From the NCBI RefSeq assembly GCF_024509555.1, contig NZ_JAMWEL010000007.1:1-64000 (forward strand): a DNA stretch of 64,000 bases. The letters run 5' to 3'. The notes beneath the pieces are model-generated. The model was not told the origin of the DNA and made no database searches. It saw only the letters and a program-made list of their open reading frames with translations. This document shows positions 15,799-24,171 of this stretch, piece by piece. The position numbers were made by a program, and so were the translations under genes. How positions within the stretch are numbered: position 1 is the first letter of the stretch; each line of letters begins with the position of its first letter. This DNA is from Streptococcus suis (GTDB taxonomy: Bacteria; Bacillota; Bacilli; Lactobacillales; Streptococcaceae).

Positions 15799-15916
15799 AA
15801 TAATCATCTCCTCATAAAATATTGGTTATTATCTATAAATAAAATCTATTTTATTTTAGTATAGCATAACACCTTAATTTGTCAATCCTCATTTTCACCC
15901 CGTTTCAATCTAACTT

Positions 15917-15945
15917 TTGACAAATAGTAAAGCCTATGATATTCT
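15917..15945 (+). promoter_or_regulatory. Promoter of the DUF1761 gene
   Basis: TTGACA (15917-15922), 17-bp spacer, TATTCT (15940-15945). Confidence 0.7.
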
Positions 15946-15992
15946 AATGTCTACTATTTGTCCGTACAAACGGAATCGAAACAGGAGATTTT

Positions 15993-16382
15993 ATGACACT
16001 TATTTTTGGAATTGTGGCAGGTCTGATTGCCTTTGCTATCGGTGGTTTGTGGTATGGTTTGATTTTCCGCGATGCTTGGATCAAGGCTTCAGGCATTGAC
16101 ATGGCCAAGGTGGAAGCTGACCGTCAGGCTGGGAAAAATGGCCAGAAGGAAATGATGATTTCCTTGGCGATTGAAGTACTGACTGCTGTTGTGGCGATTT
16201 TCTTCATCAAGACCCTTGGTGTTTCACCACTCCACGCAGCTGGTGGCATGGGTGTGATTGCAGTCCTTGCTTCATTGAAAAACTATGTCTTTGAGCAACG
16301 CCCTCTTAACCTCATCCTCATCAACGAAAGCTACAAACTGGTCTGCTATTTGGTAGTTGGAATCATTGCCTTGTTTGCTTAA
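15993..16382 (+). CDS. DUF1761 family small membrane protein
   Basis: A protein of 129 residues with about four membrane spans. FGIVAGLIAFAIGGLWYGLIFRDAWIKASG is the DUF1761 start (G-x-xWYG motif followed by a short amphipathic loop). Function is unknown for the family. ATG at 15993 follows CAGGAG with good spacing. It has its own promoter and terminator, so it is a single-gene unit. It lies on the opposite strand from the genes to its left. Confidence 0.85.
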   Translation: MTLIFGIVAGLIAFAIGGLWYGLIFRDAWIKASGIDMAKVEADRQAGKNGQKEMMISLAIEVLTAVVAIFFIKTLGVSPLHAAGGMGVIAVLASLKNYVFEQRPLNLILINESYKLVCYLVVGIIALFA

Positions 16383-16385
16383 AAT

Positions 16386-16415
16386 TAACCCTCCTAAGAT
16401 AGGAGGGTTTTATGG
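16386..16415 (+). terminator. Intrinsic terminator of the DUF1761 gene
   Basis: ACCCTCCTA and TAGGAGGGT pair around AGA, followed by TTTTA. Confidence 0.85.
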
Positions 16416-16451
16416 TACAATAAAAGGAAGACTAAGACCAAAGGAGCCAAC

Positions 16452-17432
16452 ATGTCCCTCTCCCTCCGAACGATTAAACTGATATTTGCTACCGTCCTAG
16501 CCATTTACCTAGCGACCGCCCTGGGCTTGTCCTATGCAACGGCAGCTGGCATCATTGCCATTCTCAGCGTCCTCGACACCCGCAAGTCCAGCTTCAAAAT
16601 GGCCCGCAACCGCCTCTTTTCCACCCTCCTGGCCCTGACCATAGCCGTCCTGACCTTCACCCTCTTTGGCTTTGGCATCTGGACCCTGGGCATCTACCTG
16701 GCACTCTACGTCCCTCTGGCCTACCGATTCAACTGGGAGGCCGGCATCGCCCCCTCGACCGTCCTCGTTACCCACCTCTTGCTAGAGCAGGATATTTCGC
16801 TGATTTTTTTGGGAAATGAGCTGGCGCTTTTTCTGATTGGGGCAGGCCTGGCACTCTTGTTTAACCTCTATATGCCCTCACAAGAAAAGCAAATCCAGGC
16901 CTATCACGACCAAGTAGAAGACCTGCTCAAGCAGATTCTCCTTCGCTTTGAAGCCTTTCTGCTCAACGGCGACGGACGAAACGAGGCAGAATTGATTACG
17001 CAGCTGGATAAGACCTTGGATGAGGCCCTGAAAGTCGTCTACCTAGACCGCCACAACCAGCTCTTCCAGCAGACCAATTATCAGGTCCATTACTTTGAAA
17101 TGCGAGCCGCACAAAACAAAATCCTGCGAACAATGGCAGGAAATATCAACAAATGTTTACTGGAAGGCAGAGAAAATATTATCCTGTCCAGCCTCTTCGA
17201 GCGAGCAGCCCAGCAACTGAGCCGAGAAAACTCCGCCAAGGAACTGCTCCTGGACATCGAACTCTTCCATGCCACCTTCCGCGAGCGACCTCTGCCGCAA
17301 ACCCGAGAAGAATTTGAAACCCGAGCCACCCTCTTTCAGCTCCTACACGATATGGAAGCCTTTATTCGCCTCAAGGTTGATTTTTATGAGGTTTATAAAG
17401 ATGAAGATGAGGGTAATGAGAAAGGAAATTAA
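16452..17432 (+). CDS. Aromatic acid exporter family membrane protein (ArAE / FUSC-like)
   Basis: A protein of 326 residues. The first 140 residues hold about five or six hydrophobic segments (LIFATVLAIYLATALGLSYATAAGIIAILSVLDTRKSSFKMARNRL is the typical start), the last 180 are a cytoplasmic helical domain as in the ArAE_1_C group. Homologues are thought to export aromatic acids or to relieve stress; substrate unknown here. GGAGCC precedes the ATG. The 16.5-16.8 kb stretch uses many C-ending codons and is clearly richer in GC than the flanking genes. Confidence 0.85.
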   Translation: MSLSLRTIKLIFATVLAIYLATALGLSYATAAGIIAILSVLDTRKSSFKMARNRLFSTLLALTIAVLTFTLFGFGIWTLGIYLALYVPLAYRFNWEAGIAPSTVLVTHLLLEQDISLIFLGNELALFLIGAGLALLFNLYMPSQEKQIQAYHDQVEDLLKQILLRFEAFLLNGDGRNEAELITQLDKTLDEALKVVYLDRHNQLFQQTNYQVHYFEMRAAQNKILRTMAGNINKCLLEGRENIILSSLFERAAQQLSRENSAKELLLDIELFHATFRERPLPQTREEFETRATLFQLLHDMEAFIRLKVDFYEVYKDEDEGNEKGN

Positions 17433-17520
17433 AATGAATCGCAATTTTTACTTCTATCTTTCAAAATTGATGTGCCTCTGTAAATAAATATCTATGACTA
17501 CTATATTATACGGAGGGACC

Positions 17521-18108
17521 ATGACTATTATTACTTATGCACTGATTCTTGGTATTTCAACAAGTATCGATTATTTCCTAATTTTATTCCTTTTATTTTC
17601 ACAGGCAAAGAAACCAGGTGAAAGACGCACAATCTATTTTGGACAACTACTTGCTAGTTTTATACTCATTCTCTTAAGTTCAATCCTTAGCCAAGTTGCC
17701 AATATTTTTCTAGCTGACTGGATCCTTGGTCTGCTCGGCTTCGTCCCTATTCTACTAGGGGTTAGAATCCTTTTTGAAAACGAAGCAGAGACAGAAATTC
17801 CTGATAGCAAAATCGGACTACTATCTGTAATTTTTATTTCATTAGCATCGGGAGTAGATAATTTAGGAATATTTACCCCCTATTTTACAACTTTAAGTAC
17901 CTTAGAAACACTCTTAACTGCTGGCCTGATCTTGCTAGAGACAGTCGCCATTTGTTACCTAGCAGAAAAATTTGGAAGTCTCCATAGCATTTCTGAATTC
18001 ATGGAAAAATATGAAAAAATGATTCTTCCAACCATTTTTATCATATTAGGAATCTACATTTTATTCGAATTCGGAACAATGACCTACCTACTACAATTAC
18101 TAACATAA
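17521..18108 (+). CDS. CadD-family cadmium resistance transporter
   Basis: A protein of 195 residues with about six membrane spans, the usual size of CadD. The start TYALILGISTSIDYFLILFLLFSQ and the segment GVDNLGIFTPYFTTLS carry the acidic residues conserved in the group (SxDY, GVDNLG). CadD confers cadmium resistance in staphylococci; many homologues are uncharacterised cation exporters. I chose the ATG at 17521 because GGAGGG lies six bases upstream; an ATG 27 bases earlier has no site. No cadC-like ArsR regulator lies beside it. Confidence 0.82.
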   Translation: MTIITYALILGISTSIDYFLILFLLFSQAKKPGERRTIYFGQLLASFILILLSSILSQVANIFLADWILGLLGFVPILLGVRILFENEAETEIPDSKIGLLSVIFISLASGVDNLGIFTPYFTTLSTLETLLTAGLILLETVAICYLAEKFGSLHSISEFMEKYEKMILPTIFIILGIYILFEFGTMTYLLQLLT

Positions 18109-18113
18109 GAAAA

Positions 18114-18141
18114 GAAACCGTCAGTTTAAACCGACGGTTCT
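18114..18141. terminator. Bidirectional terminator
   Basis: GAACCGTC-type stem: AACCGTC and GACGGTT (within 18116-18140) with A-rich sequence left and T-rich right. It overlaps the last codons of the small gene on the minus strand. Confidence 0.75.
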
Positions 18142-18344
18142 TCTATTTTCCCATGAAATTCATCTGATACTTGGTTGTGCAAATGCACGAAAGACAGCCC
18201 CATCATGACCGCATTCCCTGCGACAGCAATGATGAACTCCTCTTTGGTGGATACCTTACCCATCCAAATGCATATAATCAAAATAAGGTTGTAAAGCAAA
18301 ATATACAGAGCAGTTATCCGAATTTTTTTCAGTAGTATTTTCAT
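18126..18344 (-). CDS. Small membrane protein, function unknown
   Basis: A protein of 72 residues with two hydrophobic segments (ALYILLYNLILIICIWMG and FIIAVAGNAVMMGLSFVHL), a basic start and an acidic tail. AGGAGG lies before the ATG. I do not recognise a family. The last codons lie within the terminator hairpin shared with the convergent CadD gene. Confidence 0.65.
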   Translation of the reverse strand: MKILLKKIRITALYILLYNLILIICIWMGKVSTKEEFIIAVAGNAVMMGLSFVHLHNQVSDEFHGKIEEPSV

Positions 18345-18424
18345 GGGAACCTCCTGTAAAGTATATTTTTATATTTATTATATAGAATTCAACACACAAA
18401 AACAAGAAATGATATGTTCCTAGC

Positions 18425-18453
18425 CAAAAACCGCCAGATTTTCATCTGACGGT
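18425..18453 (-). terminator. Terminator of msmK
   Basis: ACCGCCAGAT pairs with ATCTGACGGT (one wobble) around TTTC; a U-run follows on the minus strand. Confidence 0.8.
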
Positions 18454-18473
18454 CAGGTGTTTTATGAACAATT

Positions 18474-19604
18474 TTATACGATGGCCTTGCTTGTTGCATC
18501 ATCGAAGAAATGAGCTTTGTTGAGGTTGAAGGTCAAGCGGACTTTATCGCCTGGGTTGTGATAATCACGCGCATCGACACGAGATACAAATTCAGTGTTT
18601 CCAACCTTAGAGTAAAGCATGGTTTCTGCACCGAGAAGCTCTGAAACGACTACTTCTGCTTCTACGATAGAAGAAGGGTAAGTATCCAATTCTAACTGAG
18701 AAGCCTTGATGTCTTCTGGACGAATACCAAGTGTGAAGCTCTTACCATTGTAGCCTTTTTCTTCCAAGTGCTTGCGACGACCTTCTGGAAGACCCACTTT
18801 GAAGCCATCTCCAACAAGAACACCATCTTGAAGCGTTACTGCGAAGAAGTTCATAGCAGGGCTACCGATGAAGCTAGCAACAAACTTGTTGGCTGGACGG
18901 TTGTATAGCTCTTCTGGGCTACCGATTTGCTCGATACGACCGATTGTACCTGTACCTGCTGGGTTTTTAGTTGCAGACATGATAACGATACGGTCAGCCA
19001 AGGTCATAGCTTCTGTTTGGTCATGGGTTACGTAGATGGTTGTCGCACCAATACGGCGGTGGATTTTAGCAATCTCTGTACGCATGGACACACGCAGTTT
19101 GGCATCCAAGTTTGACAAAGGCTCATCCATCAAGAAGACTTTTGCATCACGAACAATAGCACGGCCCATGGCAACACGCTGGCGTTGTCCACCTGAAAGG
19201 TCAGCTGGTTTGCGTTCTAAAAATTCTGTCAAACCAAGGATTTGTGCAGCTTCTTCCACACGTTTCTTGATTTCATCCTTGCTGTATTTACGCAATTTCA
19301 AACCGAAGGCCATGTTGTCAAATACAGTCATGTGTGGGTAGAGGGCATAGTTCTGGAATACCATGGCAATGTCACGGTCTTTTGGAGCAACATCGTTCAT
19401 CAACACGCCGTCGATGTAAGCTTCCCCTTCTGTGATATCTTCCAAACCAGCAATCATACGAAGAGTTGTGGACTTACCACATCCTGAAGGACCTACGAAT
19501 ACGATAAACTCCTTGTCCTTGATGTCCAAGTTGAAGTCTTCAACTGAGTAATGCTCGCTATTTGGGTATTTTTTGTAGATATTTTTTAAATTCAATTGAA
19601 CCAT
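18474..19604 (-). CDS. msmK: Sugar ABC transporter ATP-binding protein, MsmK/UgpC type
   Basis: A protein of 376 residues, full length for the MalK/MsmK group. GPSGCGKSTT is the Walker A, LSGGQRQRVAMGRAI the signature, VFLMDEPLSNLDAKLR the Walker B and D-loop, and IYVTHDQTEAMTLADRI the switch histidine. Residues from about 240 form the OB-fold regulatory domain. In streptococci MsmK is a shared ATPase that powers several sugar importers, and as here it stands apart from any permease gene. I chose the ATG at 19604 (GAGG seven bases before). A near-perfect cre box lies upstream. Confidence 0.93.
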   Translation of the reverse strand: MVQLNLKNIYKKYPNSEHYSVEDFNLDIKDKEFIVFVGPSGCGKSTTLRMIAGLEDITEGEAYIDGVLMNDVAPKDRDIAMVFQNYALYPHMTVFDNMAFGLKLRKYSKDEIKKRVEEAAQILGLTEFLERKPADLSGGQRQRVAMGRAIVRDAKVFLMDEPLSNLDAKLRVSMRTEIAKIHRRIGATTIYVTHDQTEAMTLADRIVIMSATKNPAGTGTIGRIEQIGSPEELYNRPANKFVASFIGSPAMNFFAVTLQDGVLVGDGFKVGLPEGRRKHLEEKGYNGKSFTLGIRPEDIKASQLELDTYPSSIVEAEVVVSELLGAETMLYSKVGNTEFVSRVDARDYHNPGDKVRLTFNLNKAHFFDDATSKAIV

Positions 19605-19628
19605 GTTCAATCCTCGCTTTCTTTGATG

Positions 19629-19655
19629 GTTTTATTATAAATGAAAACGCTTTAT
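19629..19655 (-). promoter_or_regulatory. msmK -10 box with adjacent cre-like site
   Basis: TATAAT sits beside ATGAAAACGCTTTAT (19641-19655), which matches the cre consensus at 14 of 15 positions. No clear -35 at 17 bp; a TTGACA lies 23 bp away. Confidence 0.5.
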
Positions 19656-19713
19656 TTTTCTATGTCAAGTTGACCAAAAGAAAAAAGATATTCTGTGCAA
19701 GTTGCACAAAATA

Positions 19714-20568
19714 TCAAAATTGTCTATCTAATAATACTTGATAGCAGAAACTCAAGTCAGTCAGATCTTTTAATTGGAGTCCCGTCAAATCCTGCCACTT
19801 TTCCAAACGGTATTGGAGAGTATTGCGGTGGATATAGAGGACTTGAGCGGCCTTGGTAACCACAGCTCCTTCTGTCCATAGGGCTAGAATGATAGCCTGC
19901 ATATCTTGCTGATCTATCAGCTCTAGCATACTGGCTTTTATCAGGCTAAGTTCCAAGCCTGCTCTGCCTTGTCCCCAAAGAAAGAGTTGACTAAAGGAGA
20001 GGACGGTTGACTGCTGGTAGCGTGCCCGCCAGTGAGCAAAGAGTTGGGCTTCTGCTTGATAGAGTCGAGGCCAGTGGTCTGAGACGTGTTTGGGCCAGAC
20101 CTGCCCAACAAAGAGGGTCAACCGCAAGCCAAAGTCAAACTCCAAGGCCGATAGGGTGTCCTGTAAAACGGTCTGATGATCCATCCAGGTGCCCTGCTCC
20201 AAGACAATGAGATAATCTTGAGGTGTCAACTGTACCTGAGCCAGTTGACTGGGCAAGAGGTCGGTCATCATGGCCTGCCAGGCATCCAGCTGGGCTTCTT
20301 TTTGTGACCAAAGGTGGATATGGATAAATTGAATGGCCTCAACTGTCTGAGGAATCCTTCCCTGACCTTGTAGATAGGACTGCCAGGGACTTGAGTGGAC
20401 CTGCTTTCGAGGATGAGATAGCAAGGACAAAAGGTAGCCTTCCCGATCCGTCAAGTCTGCATCAGACAAGTCCAGATAAGATCCGTCGCCCAATTGAAGT
20501 GAGCATTCACCCTCTACTTGTGACAACTTTGCCTGCGGAAACCAGCTTACAAGTTCCTTTTCGTCCAT
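19714..20568 (-). CDS. PucR-type helix-turn-helix regulator
   Basis: A protein of 284 residues. The C-terminal segment VVTKAAQVLYIHRNTLQYRLEKWQDLTGLQL is the PucR/CdaR HTH_30 motif (HRNTLxYRL). The N-terminal 200 residues are poorly conserved and lack a clear ligand domain. Its ATG lies one base after the stop of mrnC, so it is at the end of the cysS-mrnC transcript. The downstream neighbour is msmK, which suggests sugar or carbon control, but no target is shown. Confidence 0.8.
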   Translation of the reverse strand: MDEKELVSWFPQAKLSQVEGECSLQLGDGSYLDLSDADLTDREGYLLSLLSHPRKQVHSSPWQSYLQGQGRIPQTVEAIQFIHIHLWSQKEAQLDAWQAMMTDLLPSQLAQVQLTPQDYLIVLEQGTWMDHQTVLQDTLSALEFDFGLRLTLFVGQVWPKHVSDHWPRLYQAEAQLFAHWRARYQQSTVLSFSQLFLWGQGRAGLELSLIKASMLELIDQQDMQAIILALWTEGAVVTKAAQVLYIHRNTLQYRLEKWQDLTGLQLKDLTDLSFCYQVLLDRQF

Positions 20569-20569
20569 C

Positions 20570-20968
20570 TTATCCTCTTTCTATTTTGTCAATACACCAA
20601 TTCACCAGTTCATCCAGGCGTTCCATCTGCTCTGTCATGTGCAAATAGCCCAAAACCGCCTCAAAACCTGTGGACATCCGATAGGTGACCACGTCCGCAT
20701 TCTTGGCCTTGGTGTGGCTATTGGTATTGCGGCCCCGCTTGTAGATTTCTTCCTCTTTTTCGGTCAATAGTTGAGCTTCTAAGAGGGCAGAAATCAGGCT
20801 TGCCTGAGCCTTGGCCGATACGTATTTGTTAGCCTCTCCGTGCAATTGATTGGGCTTGGTCAGCCCCTTGAAAATCAAGTGACGTCTGACATACATGGAA
20901 TAGACAGCATCCCCTTCAAAAGCCAGGGCAATACCATTGATAAGATTGACATCTACTGCCTTAGTCAC
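20570..20968 (-). CDS. mrnC: Mini-ribonuclease III
   Basis: A protein of 132 residues. It is the catalytic RNase III domain alone, without a dsRNA-binding domain: NGIALAFEGDAVYSMYVRRHL holds the GDAVY signature, and GYLHMTEQMERLDELVNW closes the fold. Mini-III matures 23S rRNA in Bacillus. It overlaps cysS by 8 bp, the conserved Firmicutes arrangement. Confidence 0.93.
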   Translation of the reverse strand: MTKAVDVNLINGIALAFEGDAVYSMYVRRHLIFKGLTKPNQLHGEANKYVSAKAQASLISALLEAQLLTEKEEEIYKRGRNTNSHTKAKNADVVTYRMSTGFEAVLGYLHMTEQMERLDELVNWCIDKIERG

Positions 20969-22304
20969 GTGTCCACCTCACACCATCCTTGGTATCCAAG
21001 AGCTTGATGCCCTGGGCCGCCAATTCATCACGAATTCGGTCAGCCGTCGCAAAGTCCCGATTGGCACGCGCTGCTTGACGCTCTTCTATCAAGGCTTCGA
21101 TCTCACTGTCCAAAACTTCTTCTTCAAAGACAATACCAAAGACGGCGAGCATCTTGCCAAAGGCTTCTTTTACAGTTTCATCGTAATTGCCTGAGTTGAT
21201 CCATTTGGCAAAGTCAAAGATAGCCGTAATGCCATTTGCCGCATTAAAGTCATCATCCATGGCTGCTTCAAAGGCCACCAGATGTAATTCAAGACCCGGC
21301 TTATCCACAGAGTTTTGCACAGGTTGTGTATAAGTATTTTTCAGATATTTGAGATTGATTTCCGCATCTGAAATAGCCTTCTCAGTATAGTTAAGTGGAC
21401 GGCGGTAGTGCTGGGTGGCTAGGAAGAATCGCAAGACCTGACCGTCAATTTGTTCCAACATATCATGGGCTGTCAGAAAATTGCCCAAGGACTTGGACAT
21501 CTTCTCATCGTTGATATTGAGCATGGCATTGTGCATCCAGTAGTTGGCAAAGGTTTGACCTGTCTTGCACTCAGACTGGGCGATTTCATTGGTATGGTGA
21601 GGGAATTCCAAGTCCGCTCCACCACCGTGAATATCAATGGTAGCTCCCAAAATCTCTGTCGCCATAACCGAACACTCGATATGCCAACCTGGACGACCCG
21701 CTCCCCAAGGACTTTCCCAAGAAACTTCGCCTGGCTTGGCAGTTTTCCACAGGGCAAAGTCGAAAGGATGTTCTTTCAGTTGACCTTCTCCCTCAACCCG
21801 ACCAGAAGCACCAGCTTCTAAGTCAGACAGGGTTTTGTTGGCCAAACGAGCATAGTTTTCAGCCTTTTCCACACGGAAATAAACATCTCCAGAAGCTTCA
21901 TAGGCGTAACCCTTGTCAATCAAGACCTGCACAAAATCAATGATTTCATCCATGTAGTCGATGACACGAGGATTTTTGGTAGCAGGCTTGACACCCAGTT
22001 TTGCCACATCTTCCTTGAAAGCTGCGATAAATTTATCAGACAGTTCCTTGGTTGTCATGCCAGCTTCATTAGCAGCCTTGATAATCTTGTCATCCACATC
22101 CGTAAAGTTGGAAATGTAGGTCACATCATAGCCACGGTATTCAAAATAGCGGCGGATGGTATCAAAAGCCACGACACTACGGGCATTACCAATATGGATA
22201 TAGTTGTAAACCGTCGGACCGCAGACATACATCTTGACCTTACCCTCTTCCAAGGGTACAAAGTCACGCAGACTGCGAGTCATGGTATCGTAAATTTTAA
22301 TCAT
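20961..22304 (-). CDS. cysS: Cysteinyl-tRNA synthetase
   Basis: A protein of 447 residues, full length. KMYVCGPTVYNYIHIGNARS holds the zinc Cys and the HIGH-type motif, HIECSVMATEILG and the GGGADLEFPHHTNEIAQSE segment hold the other zinc ligands, and MSKSLGNF is the KMSKS loop. It charges tRNA-Cys. It lies between cysE and mrnC on one transcript; two small ORFs and a GNAT gene separate it from cysE. Confidence 0.97.
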   Translation of the reverse strand: MIKIYDTMTRSLRDFVPLEEGKVKMYVCGPTVYNYIHIGNARSVVAFDTIRRYFEYRGYDVTYISNFTDVDDKIIKAANEAGMTTKELSDKFIAAFKEDVAKLGVKPATKNPRVIDYMDEIIDFVQVLIDKGYAYEASGDVYFRVEKAENYARLANKTLSDLEAGASGRVEGEGQLKEHPFDFALWKTAKPGEVSWESPWGAGRPGWHIECSVMATEILGATIDIHGGGADLEFPHHTNEIAQSECKTGQTFANYWMHNAMLNINDEKMSKSLGNFLTAHDMLEQIDGQVLRFFLATQHYRRPLNYTEKAISDAEINLKYLKNTYTQPVQNSVDKPGLELHLVAFEAAMDDDFNAANGITAIFDFAKWINSGNYDETVKEAFGKMLAVFGIVFEEEVLDSEIEALIEERQAARANRDFATADRIRDELAAQGIKLLDTKDGVRWTRD

Positions 22305-22314
22305 AGTTTCTCCA

Positions 22315-22500
22315 TTACTTCTGAGTATTCTTTAGGACTTGATACTTTTGATACAATTTTACTAGCCAATAAGCTGTCGCGGCCAACCAAATCATCCCTA
22401 CCTGCCAGCTTCCTTGGGAGAATTTAAGGATAAACATGATCGTCCCAGCAATGGCGGTCACCACATAAGGCCAGTTTTGTCTTACTAATTTTTTTAACAT
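22315..22500 (-). CDS. Small membrane protein, function unknown
   Basis: A protein of 61 residues with two hydrophobic segments (YVVTAIAGTIMFILKF and VGMIWLAATAYWLVKLYQ) and basic ends. The start codon overlaps the stop of the preceding 29-codon ORF, and cysS follows by 10 bp, so it is translated within the cysE-cysS transcript. Confidence 0.7.
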   Translation of the reverse strand: MLKKLVRQNWPYVVTAIAGTIMFILKFSQGSWQVGMIWLAATAYWLVKLYQKYQVLKNTQK

Positions 22501-22583
22501 GATGTACTTTCTAATGTTCTTGCAATGGCTTTGTCCGTCAGTTCAATGACAGCAGAGGTTTTTTCAAATTCTTCTAGTAGCAT
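22494..22583 (-). CDS. 29-residue ORF, possible N-terminal remnant of a nucleoside phosphorylase
   Basis: ATG at 22583 follows AAAGGAGAATGAT and comes one base after the GNAT stop. The peptide begins MLLEEFEKTSAVIELTDKAI, which looks to me like the start of streptococcal nucleoside phosphorylases (MLLEEF, then AVIxxTD). If so, all but the N-terminus has been deleted. It could still act as a coupling ORF for the next gene. Confidence 0.45.
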   Translation of the reverse strand: MLLEEFEKTSAVIELTDKAIARTLESTSC

Positions 22584-22584
22584 A

Positions 22585-23445
22585 TCATTCTCCTTTTGGG
22601 TCTAGATAAACTACTTGTGTCTGCTTTGTAAAACCGATATTTTCATATAGCCGCTTAGCGATGAGGTTGTCATCTTCGACGGCGATTTGAAAAGGTTTGT
22701 CGTTTTTCCTGATAAGGTCATTGATGACAGCTTTGACTAAGTAAGTGCCGTAACCTTTTTGTTGCTGGTCTGGTGTTATAGCTAAACCGTAAAGATAGTT
22801 ATCATCGCTCGATATATCTACTGTGCAAGAACCGATAACCGCTCCGCTATGTTCCAAAAGATAAAGCAAGCTGTCTGCATCAGCGATAGCCTCACGTGCG
22901 TAACGAAGAGCCACCTCATAGTCGCTATCAAAGACCTTTGTCTGGAAACACGCAATGTCGTCTGCATGGTGAGCCTGTGCCAAACTTACTGTGAGTTCAG
23001 CCTGTTGTGAGAACTGATAAGGCTCTCGCTCACGTCCCAGCCATGTCTCAGTATCCGTATCTTCTACCAAGTTCCATGCTGGCGCAAGGTCTGGGTGCTT
23101 GTCCAGAATGACACGTTCCGTCTGAAAGGTCACACTAGCGATAGGATAGTTTGCCGTCTTCGTCAGATAGCAGTCATAGAGCTTGCGTGCCAGACCCTGT
23201 CTGCGGTAGTCTGGGTGCACGATAATCGCAAGCTCCACATCCTCATCATCGGCATACACAGTCAAGAGCCCCACCAACTGTTCGTCTTGATAAGCCAAGA
23301 AAAAAGCTGGCATTTCAGGGTCAAAGTTGAGCATATTTGACAGGTAAGGGGCACGATAGGTTCCGTCATGGGATTGTACAGTGCTTATCAGAGTTTTTGC
23401 TGCAGATAACTGCTGGGGATTTAGCACATTAGTTGCTAGTATCAT
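22585..23445 (-). CDS. GNAT N-acetyltransferase with two tandem domains
   Basis: A protein of 286 residues. The first GNAT domain shows VELAIIVHPDYRRQGLARKLYDCYL, the second DDNYLYGLAITPDQQQKGYGTYLVKAVI and AVEDDNLIAKRLYENIGFTKQ. Both have the Q/RxxGxG/A acetyl-CoA loop. The substrate cannot be told. It follows cysE by about 55 bp and is probably co-transcribed. GAGAGG precedes the ATG at 23445. Confidence 0.85.
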   Translation of the reverse strand: MILATNVLNPQQLSAAKTLISTVQSHDGTYRAPYLSNMLNFDPEMPAFFLAYQDEQLVGLLTVYADDEDVELAIIVHPDYRRQGLARKLYDCYLTKTANYPIASVTFQTERVILDKHPDLAPAWNLVEDTDTETWLGREREPYQFSQQAELTVSLAQAHHADDIACFQTKVFDSDYEVALRYAREAIADADSLLYLLEHSGAVIGSCTVDISSDDNYLYGLAITPDQQQKGYGTYLVKAVINDLIRKNDKPFQIAVEDDNLIAKRLYENIGFTKQTQVVYLDPKGE

Positions 23446-23500
23446 GCTTATTTTTCCTCTCTGTGGCTAACTCACATAGGACTTACCATATGTGGCTTTC

Positions 23501-24118
23501 CTACAAATGCGACGAATGGTGGCTGGCTTCTCTCAGCTCTGCCAGTTTGGTCGTGTAGTGTTCACGACCACCTTCCATGTCATGAATGACCTTCTCATCT
23601 TTTTGACCATGCACACGGACGATCTTAGCTGGCATACCGACCACTGTCACATCTGCTGGAACATCGGCTAGGACAACGGCAGCTGCACCCACTTTAGCAT
23701 TTTCCCCAATCTCAATAGGGCCAATGACTTGGGCGTGGGCAGAAACCAGAGCTCCTCGTCGTACAGTTGGATGGCGTTTACCACAATCCTTACCCGTACC
23801 ACCAAGCGTTACGCCGTGGTAAAGCATGACACCAGACTCAATAATAGCCGTCTCACCAATAACCAAACCAGCTCCATGGTCAATGAAGACCCCCGAAGCA
23901 ATCTCAGCGCCTGGATGAATTTCAATATTGGTCCAAAAACGCCAAAATTGGCTGTGCATCCGAGCTAGTAATTTAAAACCTTTTTTCCACATCCAGTGGG
24001 ACAAACGGTGGGCAGCTAAGGCCTTGACACCTGGGTAGGTCAAAAGAACTTCCAAGGTCGTCCGTGCTGCCGGATCTTTTTCTTTTACAATCTCAATGGT
24101 GTCCTTCCACCAACCCAT
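23501..24118 (-). CDS. cysE: Serine O-acetyltransferase
   Basis: A protein of 205 residues. The C-terminal half is a left-handed beta helix (IEIHPGAEIASGVFIDHGAGLVIGETAIIESGVMLYHGVTLGGTG), with the DHG active-site histidine and the following GKRHPTV loop. It makes O-acetylserine from serine and acetyl-CoA, the first step to cysteine. I chose the ATG at 24118 because GAAGGAG lies before it; a GTG six bases upstream overlaps. It follows pnp by 53 bp, the standard streptococcal order. Confidence 0.95.
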   Translation of the reverse strand: MGWWKDTIEIVKEKDPAARTTLEVLLTYPGVKALAAHRLSHWMWKKGFKLLARMHSQFWRFWTNIEIHPGAEIASGVFIDHGAGLVIGETAIIESGVMLYHGVTLGGTGKDCGKRHPTVRRGALVSAHAQVIGPIEIGENAKVGAAAVVLADVPADVTVVGMPAKIVRVHGQKDEKVIHDMEGGREHYTTKLAELREASHHSSHL

Positions 24119-24171
24119 AGTCACTCCTTCTAGCGAGAAGACAAGCCCGCTACCGAACTTGTCTACTCAGC

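Noticed and set aside
16509-16775. Minus-strand 88-codon frame within the exporter gene
   Set aside because: A shadow caused by the GC-rich patch; composition (Gly, Glu, Gln, Asp rich) is not protein-like and the plus-strand gene is clear.
12361-22500. Genomic island between rlmB and mrnC
   Set aside because: The genes are accessory-looking, but I see no integrase, direct repeats or attachment sites, so only a changed gene order is reported in the summary.
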